Part shown: piece by piece, positions 42,296 through 49,745 of the stretch | Numbering within the stretch: position 1 is the stretch's first letter | Layout: every line of letters begins with the position of its first letter | DNA from: an uncultured Thiohalocapsa sp. | GTDB taxonomy: Bacteria > Pseudomonadota > Gammaproteobacteria > Chromatiales > Chromatiaceae | NCBI RefSeq assembly: GCF_913062725.1 | Contig: NZ_CAJXWY010000005.1 | Span: 38,635 to 102,634, forward strand | DNA length: 64,000 nt | Direction: 5' to 3' | Position numbers and translations under genes: made by a program | The notes under the pieces: model-generated | Told to the model about the DNA's origin: nothing | Seen by the model: the letters and a program-made list of their open reading frames with translations, nothing else | Databases searched by the model: none

Positions 42296-42900
42296 CAGCC
42301 TTCCATGGGGATGCGGATCACCACACCACCCATGACATCGCCGATCTCGAAGTCGCGCTTCGGCGAGTCCTTGTGCTCGTTGTGGCAGGACACGCAGACG
42401 GGGGCAACGGCCACATCCGCGTAGACGGCGGTGAAGTATTTCGTGTCGCCCAGGGTCTCCACCGCGTAGTAGTTATCGCCCTTGTTGTCGGCGACATACT
42501 GCAGGCCCGTCTTCTCGGCGTCGGTGCGAGGCGCGTTCTGCTTATTGACGGGCCAGAGCGACTGCAGCGAATAACTGAAGTTCACGTCCGGCTTGTCCTG
42601 GGCGCGCTCGGCGACCATCTCCGCGCCGTAGCGGAACATCTGCGCCGGCAGCACCAGGGCCTTGTCGTCGTCGTAATGCTCGCTGGCGGAGATGACCTTA
42701 TCCTTGGCCGCCAGGCGGTTGACGATCTTGCGGGTGTAGACGGCGCGGTCGGAGTCCATCACCAGGTGCAGCGCGTCGGCCATGGCGCGCGGGGTGACGG
42801 TGGGCTGGTCGGCCTCCTGCGGCATGTCGGCGACGGCGAAGGTGCCGGCGGCGATGGCGGCCACGGCGGCGGTGAGGCTCAGCTTGTGCAGGGTCTTCAT
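42295..42900 (-). CDS. Exported heme c protein with Tll0287-like (DUF3365) domain
   Basis: A 201-residue protein. The ATG at 42900 gives a signal peptide (KLSLTAAVAAIAAGTFAVA) and is preceded by GGGGAG. The mature part is a Tll0287-like/DUF3365 domain: ALHLVMDSDRAVYTRKIVNRL, then KYFTAVYADVAVAPVCVSCHNEHKDSPKRDFEIGDVMGGVVIRIP. It has a single C-terminal CVSCH heme motif. These domains are periplasmic heme c binders, sometimes sensory (in kinases) and sometimes redox carriers. Being soluble and in a cytochrome operon, this one is more probably a carrier or an NO/redox-binding protein. Confidence 0.88.
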   Translation of the reverse strand: MKTLHKLSLTAAVAAIAAGTFAVADMPQEADQPTVTPRAMADALHLVMDSDRAVYTRKIVNRLAAKDKVISASEHYDDDKALVLPAQMFRYGAEMVAERAQDKPDVNFSYSLQSLWPVNKQNAPRTDAEKTGLQYVADNKGDNYYAVETLGDTKYFTAVYADVAVAPVCVSCHNEHKDSPKRDFEIGDVMGGVVIRIPMEG

Positions 42901-43016
42901 GTGGATTGGCTCCCCTTGAGGGTGTTGGCTTGACTCGGATGCGTCCTGCTGGGCAATCGGCCCATCGCTCCAGTGCGGCGCCGGCTTCGCCCGCGGCCGC
43001 GGAAATCGCGCGGGTC

Positions 43017-44453
43017 TCAATTCGCCTCCAGTTCCGCCTGCAGCTCGGCCTGGGCCCGGGCCTCGTTGGCCTTGGCCATATCGATGCTCTCGATGTGCAC
43101 CGACGGCCGGCCGCGGAAGTTGTTGGCGATGAGCGCCGGATCAGCGAGGGCGTCGATGGAGAAGCCGAGCCCGTGGCAATGCTGGCAGGCGGGCCGGATC
43201 ATCTTCTCGTTGGGGCGTAGCGTGGCGCTCTGGTTGTGCTGCACCAGGATGCGCTCCAGCCAGTCGTTGGCCTCGAAGTCCACCCGCGGCATGTGGCAGC
43301 TCGCGCAGGAGACGCCGCTGCCAGCCGGTCGCTCACCGGCCTGCTCCTGCTGCCAGAGCCGATGATGGGGCGAGCCGACATAGGCGAGGCTGTGCTCGTC
43401 GGCGTGGCAGCCGAGGCAGGCGTCCACCGACGCCGAGGCGGTGTCGAAGCGATGCGCGCCATGGCAGCTGGTGCAGGTGAGCGCGGCGTGGCGGGCGTCC
43501 GGTTGCATGGGCAGACGGGCATCCGCGGGGGTCATGGGCGCGAGGGGATGTTTCGCCGCCTCACCCACGGCGGCGGCGAGTCGCATGCCGTGCAGGCCGC
43601 GGGTGAAGCCGTCCACCTCGGCGCCGTGGCAGCCGGCGCAGGCGCTGTGATCGGGCCGGTCGATCCATGCGCCGGGCTCGCCGGGGGCGTCCGTCGGCTG
43701 ATGGCAGGCGGAGCAATTGACGCCGGCGGCGGCATGGCTGGTCTCGAGCCAATCCCGGTCGATGGCATCGCCGCGGGCGGCGGGCGGCGCATCGGCATCC
43801 GCCAACGCGAGCGGCTGCGGCGGGTAGGCCTTGCGCGGATAGTCCATCAGCTGGTCCAGCACGTCGGCGAAGTCCCGCGCGGGCAGTCCGCGCTCGGCCA
43901 CCGGCAACAGGTCCGGCTCGTCCTGATGGCGCAGCAGCCAGTCCTCGTACAACGCCCGGTTGTGATGGAAGTTGTGGCAGCCGGCGCTGTTGCAGGTCTC
44001 GAAGCCGAGTCCCGCGTGGGTGGGGCGGTTGTCGCCGATGTCCTGGTGACAGTGAAAGCAAAAATCCACGGGCTGGGTGTAGCCGGCGCCTTTCAGCAGC
44101 TCCGGCTGGTGCTCCACGTGGCAGGTGACGCAGCGCAGCACGTTCAGCGCGGTGAGGCGATCGGCGTTGCGCGGGTCACGGAATTTGGCCTTGGGGTGCG
44201 AATCCAGCGGCTTCTCGCGCTGCTCGCCGTGGCAGTGCTCACAGGCCCCCTCCATCACCTCGCCGCCGCCGAAGGCATCCACATGGCAGGCGTTGCAGGC
44301 GAGCGCGATCTGATGGTGGCCGTGACTCAGCGGCCCCGGCATGAACAGCCGCTTGTCTTCGCCGTTGGCCAACACCTTGGCCAGAATCACGATGCCCAAC
44401 AGGGTGCTGGCGATCCACAGCGCCCACAGGCGCGGATAGTTGCGCGTTGCCAT
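43017..44453 (-). CDS. Membrane-anchored multiheme cytochrome c with eleven heme-type motifs
   Basis: A 478-residue protein with an N-terminal membrane anchor (LWALWIASTLLGIVILAKVLA) and a periplasmic part. In order the motifs are CNACH, CEHCH, CVTCH, CFHCH, CNSAGCH, CSACH, CAGCH, CTSCH, CLGCH, CASCH and CQHCH. Ten are CX2CH and one is CX4CH. Many extra histidines could be sixth ligands. No NrfA-type CX2CK active-site motif is present, so it is not an ordinary pentaheme nitrite reductase. The ATG at 44453 lies four bases after the stop of the hybrid flavoprotein gene, so the two gene products probably work as partners, with this one on the outer side of the membrane. Confidence 0.93.
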   Translation of the reverse strand: MATRNYPRLWALWIASTLLGIVILAKVLANGEDKRLFMPGPLSHGHHQIALACNACHVDAFGGGEVMEGACEHCHGEQREKPLDSHPKAKFRDPRNADRLTALNVLRCVTCHVEHQPELLKGAGYTQPVDFCFHCHQDIGDNRPTHAGLGFETCNSAGCHNFHHNRALYEDWLLRHQDEPDLLPVAERGLPARDFADVLDQLMDYPRKAYPPQPLALADADAPPAARGDAIDRDWLETSHAAAGVNCSACHQPTDAPGEPGAWIDRPDHSACAGCHGAEVDGFTRGLHGMRLAAAVGEAAKHPLAPMTPADARLPMQPDARHAALTCTSCHGAHRFDTASASVDACLGCHADEHSLAYVGSPHHRLWQQEQAGERPAGSGVSCASCHMPRVDFEANDWLERILVQHNQSATLRPNEKMIRPACQHCHGLGFSIDALADPALIANNFRGRPSVHIESIDMAKANEARAQAELQAELEAN

Positions 44454-44457
44454 GGGC

Positions 44458-46542
44458 TCAGTACCAATAGCCTTTGAGGATGTGAAAGCCGAGCAGCACG
44501 GGCAACGGCCACACCAGCAGCACGTGTGCCCAGACGGCGGTGTTACGGCTGCGCCTGGCGACTGGCCGCGGCAGCCGGTGCTCCAGCGCAATCACCGCCC
44601 CGCCGATACCGCCGGCGACCAGGAGACCGGTGAAGCTCGCCATGAGCCAGAGATTCAGGTTGCTGCCCAGGCGCATGCCGGTATGCGCCAGCAGCACCGC
44701 CACGGCGAGCGCGCCCAAGAGCACGTGCACCAGCCGCCAGCCGTCGAAGCGACCGAGGGTGAAGGCGGGCAAGCGCTTGCGCAGCCCCAGCACGGACACC
44801 GCCGCGGCGAGGCCGAGCAGCGAGAAGCCCGTCACCTGCTTCCACAACGACTCCCGCCACAGCACGTCCCAACGCAGGGCATCCTGCACCGAGGCGTTCA
44901 GCGGCAGCCCGGGCAGCAGGAAGATGGCCACACCGAGCAGCAGCGACAGCACCGAGAAGGTCGCCAGGCCGCCGGCGGCGGGCACCGGATCGGGGGCATG
45001 GGCGCCGGCGAGCTCGGCCAGCAGTGGCCGGCAGGAGCCGCAGACGGTGCCGGCGCTGGTGCGCGCCGAGAGCAGCGACTGGCTGGTGGCGCCCTGCGCC
45101 AGCGCCGTACGCAGCTGCGCCAGACTGACACCGGTGCAATTGCACACGGCGGCGTTGGCCGGCCAGTCGAAGATGCTCTGTTCTTCGAGCGTCGACCAGA
45201 GCACGCCGGTGCGCTGGAACCGGGAGACTTCCCAGGGCCAGAGTCGGCGGCGGGCGACGATGGCCTCCTGCAGGCGATTGCTCTCGTGCCAGGGGCCGAT
45301 GGCGATGGCGCCGATGAGGCGATTGCCGGCGAGCATCAGCTTGCGATAGATGCCCTGATCGACGTCTCGATGGAGGGCATGGGGGCGGTTGACCTCGGAC
45401 TCCTGTACATCGCCGGCGCTGAACACCTCGCAGCCGACGACCTTCAGCCGCGCCGTGGTCACCGAGCCCGGATAACGGGCCTCGACCCGATGCGTGCGGG
45501 CGGCGACGATGTTGTGCCCGGCCACCGCCGCCTGCTCGAGCCCCGGGGCCACCAGCCCATAGACCACGCCGCGATGCTCCGCACACTCACCGACGGCGAA
45601 GATGCGTGGATCAGAGGTATGCATGCCGTCGTCGACGCGCACACCGTGGGCGACCCCCAGCCCGGCATCCCGGGCCAGCTGGACATTGGGCACGATGCCC
45701 GCGGCGATGACCACGGTGTCGCAGTCGATGAGCCGCCCGGAGTGGAGTTGTACGCCCGTCACCTGGCCGACGCCGATGATCTGCTGCACCCGGTCGCCGG
45801 CGATGACCTCGATGCCCTGATCCGCCACGAAGGCGCCCAACAGCTCGCCCGCGGCGGCGTCCAGCTGGCTGAACATGACATGGGCGTTGTGATCGATCAC
45901 ACGCACCCGCGTGCCGGCCACATGCAGCGCCCGCGCCGTTTCCAGCCCGAGGATGCCACCGCCGATGACGGTCACCGCCCGCGCGCGGGCGGTGCGGGCC
46001 TTCAGCCGTTCCGCATCGGCGAGATCCCGGAAGGTGAATACCCCTGGCAGGTCCACGCCGGGGATTGCCGGTATGCGCGGTCGTGAGCCGGTGGCCAGCA
46101 CCAGCCGCTCGTAGGGGTGCACGCAACCAAGGGAGTCGGTCACCGTTGCAGCGGTGCGGTCGATGGCGATGATCCGCACGCCGAACTGCGTCACCAGCCG
46201 TGGGTCGGATGGCAGCGTCAGATCGATGTCGTCCGTCTCGCCGGCCAGGTAGCAGGACAGCACCACGCGGTTGTAGGGCGCCACCGGCTCGTCACCGAAG
46301 AGCCAGACGCCAGCGGCGTCTGCGGCGCCGCGCTCCAGCACCTCCCGTGCGGTGCGGATACCGACGGGGCCGGTGCCGATGACAATGGTGGGCAGTGTCC
46401 CGGCGGGCGCGGCTCGCATGACTGTCGTGGCGTACTGTGGCGTGCACGCGCCAGCGACCGGCGGTGCTGCGATGGTGTCCAGCGGGGCTTGCACCTGTGG
46501 TTGGTCCTCGTCGGGGGCGGTGACGCCATCGCTGACGGCCAT
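44458..46542 (-). CDS. Hybrid NirB-like FAD oxidoreductase with BFD-type [2Fe-2S] and di-heme b-type membrane domain
   Basis: A 694-residue fusion. Residues ~50-420 are a pyridine-nucleotide/FAD oxidoreductase resembling the front of NirB: GTGPVG at ~56, VLATGSRPRIPAIPGVDLPGVFTFRDLADAERL, VTVIGGGILGLETARAL and AVGECAEHRGVVYGLVAP. Residues ~467-504 are a BFD-like [2Fe-2S] site, CNC...CGSC. There is no sulfite/nitrite reductase siroheme domain. Instead ~190 C-terminal residues form about five membrane helices. Two of them carry H-X13-H pairs (near H606/H620 and H673/H687), the spacing used for heme b pairs in cytochrome b and related membrane reductases. It is the first gene of the operon, preceded by a sigma-54/ANTAR-type leader. 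The start at 46542 is uncertain because no good ribosome site precedes it. Confidence 0.85.
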   Translation of the reverse strand: MAVSDGVTAPDEDQPQVQAPLDTIAAPPVAGACTPQYATTVMRAAPAGTLPTIVIGTGPVGIRTAREVLERGAADAAGVWLFGDEPVAPYNRVVLSCYLAGETDDIDLTLPSDPRLVTQFGVRIIAIDRTAATVTDSLGCVHPYERLVLATGSRPRIPAIPGVDLPGVFTFRDLADAERLKARTARARAVTVIGGGILGLETARALHVAGTRVRVIDHNAHVMFSQLDAAAGELLGAFVADQGIEVIAGDRVQQIIGVGQVTGVQLHSGRLIDCDTVVIAAGIVPNVQLARDAGLGVAHGVRVDDGMHTSDPRIFAVGECAEHRGVVYGLVAPGLEQAAVAGHNIVAARTHRVEARYPGSVTTARLKVVGCEVFSAGDVQESEVNRPHALHRDVDQGIYRKLMLAGNRLIGAIAIGPWHESNRLQEAIVARRRLWPWEVSRFQRTGVLWSTLEEQSIFDWPANAAVCNCTGVSLAQLRTALAQGATSQSLLSARTSAGTVCGSCRPLLAELAGAHAPDPVPAAGGLATFSVLSLLLGVAIFLLPGLPLNASVQDALRWDVLWRESLWKQVTGFSLLGLAAAVSVLGLRKRLPAFTLGRFDGWRLVHVLLGALAVAVLLAHTGMRLGSNLNLWLMASFTGLLVAGGIGGAVIALEHRLPRPVARRSRNTAVWAHVLLVWPLPVLLGFHILKGYWY

Positions 46543-46552
46543 CGCCCAAAAC

Positions 46553-46613
46553 AAAAACGGCGCCCAACCCGCTTAACAGCAGCGAAAGCAGCTGTAAGGG
46601 GTCAGGGCGCCGT
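46553..46613 (-). terminator. Intrinsic terminator in the leader of the hybrid-reductase/cytochrome operon
   Basis: On the minus strand a nine-base-pair perfect stem (ACGGCGCCC with GGGCGCCGT) closes a loop that itself contains a CAGC/GCTG hairpin and is followed directly by TTTTTGTTTT. It sits only about 11 bases before the ATG at 46542, so it terminates the leader rather than a gene. Together with the two hexaloop hairpins upstream it forms an attenuator of the NasR/NasT type. Confidence 0.85.
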
Positions 46614-46620
46614 TGCCAGG

Positions 46621-46731
46621 CGGCTCAACGATGAGCCGGATGTCTTTGCGGTGGGCGGGGCCACTGTGCCTCGCCGCCCGCGGCGGGCGCCGGTTGCGCC
46701 GGCCCCGCCGATGTGGGCCAGCGTTGGCCCA
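46621..46731 (-). promoter_or_regulatory. ANTAR-type two-hairpin leader motif before the cytochrome operon
   Basis: Read on the minus strand, the first hairpin (46731-46714) has a six-base-pair stem TGGGCC/GGCCCA and hexaloop AACGCT. The second (46638-46621) has stem CGGCTC/GAGCCG and hexaloop ATCGTT. Both loops have A at position 1 and G at position 4, the defining feature of RNA targets of ANTAR proteins. The second ends seven bases before the terminator stem. The linker between the hairpins is about 75 bases, longer than usual, and contains another GC-rich hairpin. NasT, encoded next door, is the obvious candidate binder. Confidence 0.75.
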
Positions 46732-46750
46732 TCGAAGTCGCATCACATCG

Positions 46751-46768
46751 CTTGCATGTGGCGTGCCA
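46751..46768 (-). promoter_or_regulatory. Sigma-54 promoter of the hybrid-reductase/cytochrome operon
   Basis: On the minus strand the sequence is TGGCACG, five bases, then TGCAAG. The invariant GG and GC are exactly ten bases apart, as required for a -24/-12 promoter. The predicted transcription start is near 46742, about 11 bases before the first hexaloop hairpin, so the leader RNA begins just ahead of the ANTAR motif. Confidence 0.8.
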
Positions 46769-46871
46769 GACTTGACGAATCGCAATCAAGCCCTTGGGTC
46801 GATTGCGAATATCAGCAAATACCTATCTCGGTAAGTGGTTGTTATGGCAACGGAAGATGCGCGCTCTTGGT

Positions 46872-46905
46872 GCAGAGCGCCGGTGCTGGTGCACCCGCGG
46901 CGTGC
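46872..46905. promoter_or_regulatory. NtrC-like binding sites upstream of the minus-strand sigma-54 promoter
   Basis: GCAC-N7-GTGC, the core of the NtrC consensus, is found at 46891-46905. A one-mismatch version (GCAG-N7-GTGC) is at 46872-46886. They lie about 130-160 bases upstream of the predicted start at 46742, a normal enhancer distance. The two sites are 19 bases apart centre to centre. Confidence 0.55.
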
Positions 46906-47202
46906 CAACCACCGGGGCTGCATGAGCGCCGTTGCTGAGCATCGACGCGAGCGGCGCCCGGGGGCGCTGACCCGCCTACGGTTGAAGCGGCGGCATCCAC
47001 CGCTGCGCATGCCTTGGCTCGAAAGCTGCTTCAACCGACAGTTGGACGGACAGGCACGACCGCCCGCACCCCGGCCGATGGCGAACGCGGTGGGTGTCCA
47101 GGGCCGGAGCCGGCGACGAAGGCCGTGACGCAACACCCTGCATCTCCATAGCCCGCCCGCACCCCTGCACCGGCATCCGACGCCCCGAGGAGTCTCAGCC
47201 CC
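46906..47202. other. Region between the NtrC-like sites and nasT
   Basis: About 300 GC-rich bases with no gene I can support. It should contain the promoter of nasT, but no sigma-70 or sigma-54 consensus is convincing. A long open frame on the opposite strand (46786-48171) covers this region and nasT. It has no recognisable protein features and looks like a composition artefact. Confidence 0.4.
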
Positions 47203-47784
47203 ATGTCCATCCGCGTCATGCTCGTCGACCCACGCCCCACCCGGCGCGAGGTGCTGGGGCCGACGCTCGCCGCCGAAGGCTTCGACATCGTCGCCTGTGT
47301 GCCGCCGGACGACGACCTGCTGAACGCCGTCGCCCGCCACGCCCCGGATGTGGTGCTCATCGATATCGACTCGCCGAGCCGCGACACCCTGGAGAATCTG
47401 CGCATGGTGCAGGCCCGGCAGCCGCGACCGATGGTGATGTTCACCCAGGACGACGCCGGCGAAAGTATTCGCCGGGCGGTGGAGGCCGGGGTGACGGCCT
47501 ACGTCGTCGACGGCCTGGAGAATCGCCGGGTGCGGCCCATCGTCGACGCAGCCATGGCACGCTTCACCCAGTACCGGGCCCTGGAGCAGGAGCTCTCGCA
47601 GACGCGCAACAAGCTCGCCGAGCGCAAGCTCATCGAGCGCGCCAAGGGCCTCATCATGCAGCAGCAGGGAGTGAGCGAGGCACAGGCGTACCAGGCCATG
47701 CGCCAACTCGCCATGCGTCGCAATAAGCGTCTCGCCGAGATCGCCGACAGCGTCATCGCCGCATCCGAGCTGATGCAGGGCTGA
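47203..47784 (+). CDS. nasT: NasT, nitrate-responsive ANTAR antiterminator
   Basis: A 193-residue response-regulator-like protein. The receiver-type domain starts SIRVMLVDPRPTRREVLGPTLAAEG and includes VVLIDIDSPSRDTLENL. The C-terminal ANTAR RNA-binding domain is LAERKLIERAKGLIMQQQGVSEAQAYQAMRQLAMRRNKRLAEIADSVI. NasT binds dual-hexaloop RNA leaders and prevents termination. In the absence of nitrate it is held by NasS. Two such leaders flank this gene, one in each direction. The nasS gene is not adjacent but lies after the transporter genes at 51823. Confidence 0.93.
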   Translation: MSIRVMLVDPRPTRREVLGPTLAAEGFDIVACVPPDDDLLNAVARHAPDVVLIDIDSPSRDTLENLRMVQARQPRPMVMFTQDDAGESIRRAVEAGVTAYVVDGLENRRVRPIVDAAMARFTQYRALEQELSQTRNKLAERKLIERAKGLIMQQQGVSEAQAYQAMRQLAMRRNKRLAEIADSVIAASELMQG

Positions 47785-47844
47785 GCGCCCGCGTGAGCCG
47801 CGATCACACCACTGGGCACTGCTGGTGCGTCGAGCGCCCCTTGC

Positions 47845-47859
47845 GCACCGTCGTCGTGC
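47845..47859. promoter_or_regulatory. NtrC-like binding site upstream of the nrtA promoter
   Basis: GCAC-N7-GTGC occurs here, followed by A-rich flank, about 125-140 bases upstream of the sigma-54 promoter. A weaker GCAC-N5-GTGC palindrome at 47816-47828 has the wrong spacing. The position matches a usual NtrC enhancer. Confidence 0.55.
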
Positions 47860-47984
47860 AACTTCCGTGCGGTGCCGCGGCCGCGCAACCGGCCGGCGCG
47901 AACCCCACGACGCAGTTGCAACAACGCCGTCAAAACAGCGACTTCGAAACGGCGACGGCCCGGCAGCGCCGCCACAGTCACTGG

Positions 47985-48002
47985 TTGGCACCACTTGTGC
48001 TT
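47985..48002 (+). promoter_or_regulatory. Sigma-54 promoter of the nitrate assimilation operon
   Basis: TTGGCAC, then five bases, then GTGCTT. The GG and GC are exactly ten bases apart. The -12 part deviates by one base from TTGC. The expected transcription start is near 48012, six bases before the first leader hairpin, which supports the assignment. Confidence 0.75.
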
Positions 48003-48017
48003 GGCCCTGCATAACAG

Positions 48018-48059
48018 CGACGGCGAAAGTCCAACGTCGGGCAGACCCAAAGGCGGGTC
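48018..48059 (+). promoter_or_regulatory. ANTAR-type two-hairpin leader motif before nrtA
   Basis: The second hairpin (48044-48059) has stem GACCC/GGGTC and hexaloop AAAGGC. The first (48018-48039) has an outer five-base-pair stem CGACG/CGTCG, a small internal mismatch, a closing G-C pair and hexaloop AAAGTC. Both loops carry A1 and G4, as in NasR/NasT target RNAs, and the hairpins are four bases apart. The first hairpin is imperfect, so the evidence there is weaker than for the opposite-strand leader. Confidence 0.7.
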
Positions 48060-48162
48060 GCAACACCGTCGCACAACCGGGCCAAACAACCGGGCCAAGC
48101 GTGCCCCAAGCAGCTAACAACGCATGAATCGGCTCGGCCACGGCGGCCGGCCACCGGACAAA

Positions 48163-48211
48163 GGCGTCCATCGGGCTCTGCGCATGCAGGGCCGCGGTGG
48201 ACGCCTTTTTT
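48163..48211 (+). terminator. Intrinsic terminator in the nrtA leader
   Basis: GGCGTCCA at 48163-48170 pairs with TGGACGCC at 48198-48205, enclosing a loop that forms a second GC-rich hairpin, and six T follow. It lies 80 bases before the nrtA ATG and well after nasT's end (47784). It is therefore best read as the attenuator that NasT binding would overcome, although it would also stop read-through from nasT. Confidence 0.85.
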
Positions 48212-48290
48212 CATGCCCGGCCCCGCTCCGAACACTCAGCGCATCCAGTCACTCACCTTCTTCGCTCCAACCCCAAGGCATCGCAAGCTC

Positions 48291-49706
48291 ATGACCCACC
48301 GTCCCACTGACCCGACCCCGACCCGTCGCGGCTTCCTCCAGCGGGCCTTGCTCGCCGCCGCCCTCGCGGTGACGGCCGGCTCGTCGCTCACGCCGGTCAC
48401 CGTCGCCGGCGAGGCACTCGGCGCGCCAGAAAAAGAAGACCTGATGTTCGGCTTCATCAAGCTCACGGACATGGCGCCGCTGGCCATCGCCTACGAGAAG
48501 GGCTATTTCGAAGACGAAGGCTTGTACGTGACCCTGGAGGCGCAGGCCAACTGGAAGGTGCTGCTCGACCGCGTCATCGACGGCCAGCTGGACGGCGCGC
48601 ACATGCTGGCGGGCCAGCCGCTGGCAGCCACCATCGGCTTCGGCACCGAGGCGCACATCATCACACCGCTGTCGATGGACCTGAACGGCAACGGCATCAC
48701 CGTCTCCAACGCCGTCTGGGAAGCGATGAAGCCCAATGTGCCGAAGCTGGACGACGGCCGCCCGCAGCATCCCATCGGCGCCGAGACCCTGAAGCCGGTG
48801 GTGGAGGCTTACAAGGCGGAAGGCCGGCCGTTCAAGATGGGCATGGTCTTTCCGGTATCCACACACAATTACGAGCTGCGCTACTGGCTCGCCGCCGGCG
48901 GGCTGAACCCCGGCTATTACGCACCGCACAAGGGCGACATCGACGGCCAGATCGACGCCGACGTGCTCTTGTCCGTCACGCCACCGCCGCAGATGCCGGC
49001 CACCATGGAAGCGGGCACCATCTACGGCTACTGCGTCGGCGAGCCCTGGAACCAGCAGGCGGTGTTCAAGGGCATCGGCGTGCCGGTGATCACCGACTAT
49101 GAGATCTGGCCCAACAACCCCGAGAAGGTCTTCGGCATCACCAAGGAATTCGCCGAGGACTATCCGAATACCACGGTGCGCATCGTCAAGGCCATGATCC
49201 GCGCCGCCAAATGGCTGGACGAGAACGACAACGCCAACCGCGCAGAGGCCGTGGAGATCCTCAGCCGGCCCTACTACGTGGGTGCGGACGAAGAGGTCAT
49301 CGCCAATTCCATGACCGGCACCTTCGAGTACGAGAAGGGCGACAAGCGCGAGGTGCCGGACTTCAACGTGTTCTTCCGCTACCACGCCACCTATCCCTAC
49401 TACTCGGACGCCATCTGGTACCTGACCCAGATGCGCCGCTGGGGCCAGATCGCCGAGCCCAAGCCGGATGACTGGTACATCGAGACGGCCAGGCAGGTCT
49501 ACCGCCCGGACATCTATCAACAGGCCGCCGAGGCGCTCATCGCCGATGGGCTGATGGCGGCATCCGACTTCCCGGACTTCGCCACCGAGACCGGTTTCAA
49601 GCCCAGGCAGACCGGCTTCATCGACGGCGTCGACTACGACGGCTCCAAGCCCAATGCATACCTCGAGCAATTCGACATCGGGCTGTCGGGGGACCAGGTC
49701 CTCTGA
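48291..49706 (+). CDS. nrtA: NrtA, periplasmic nitrate-binding protein
   Basis: A 471-residue substrate-binding protein of the NrtA/CmpA family. The ATG at 48291 exposes a twin-arginine signal ([23 protein letters not shown]). Family segments are [52 protein letters not shown] sequence, [12 protein letters not shown] and [18 protein letters not shown]. It captures nitrate for the ABC importer encoded by the next two genes. It is the first gene of the sigma-54/ANTAR-controlled operon. Confidence 0.95.
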   Translation: MTHRPTDPTPTRRGFLQRALLAAALAVTAGSSLTPVTVAGEALGAPEKEDLMFGFIKLTDMAPLAIAYEKGYFEDEGLYVTLEAQANWKVLLDRVIDGQLDGAHMLAGQPLAATIGFGTEAHIITPLSMDLNGNGITVSNAVWEAMKPNVPKLDDGRPQHPIGAETLKPVVEAYKAEGRPFKMGMVFPVSTHNYELRYWLAAGGLNPGYYAPHKGDIDGQIDADVLLSVTPPPQMPATMEAGTIYGYCVGEPWNQQAVFKGIGVPVITDYEIWPNNPEKVFGITKEFAEDYPNTTVRIVKAMIRAAKWLDENDNANRAEAVEILSRPYYVGADEEVIANSMTGTFEYEKGDKREVPDFNVFFRYHATYPYYSDAIWYLTQMRRWGQIAEPKPDDWYIETARQVYRPDIYQQAAEALIADGLMAASDFPDFATETGFKPRQTGFIDGVDYDGSKPNAYLEQFDIGLSGDQVL

Positions 49707-49745
49707 GCCCCGCGGCACAACCACAGATGTATTGGGAGCAACGCC

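Noticed and set aside
43017..44453. NrfA-type pentaheme nitrite reductase
   Set aside because: There are too many heme motifs, no CX2CK active-site motif, and the protein is membrane-anchored.
47816..47828. Second NtrC site upstream of nrtA
   Set aside because: GCAC and GTGC are five bases apart instead of seven, so it does not match the consensus.
46786..48171. 461-codon minus-strand open frame covering nasT and its flanks
   Set aside because: It overlaps nasT antisense and the leader elements, has no recognisable domain, and is rich in Arg/Gly/His as expected from the wrong frame of GC-rich DNA.
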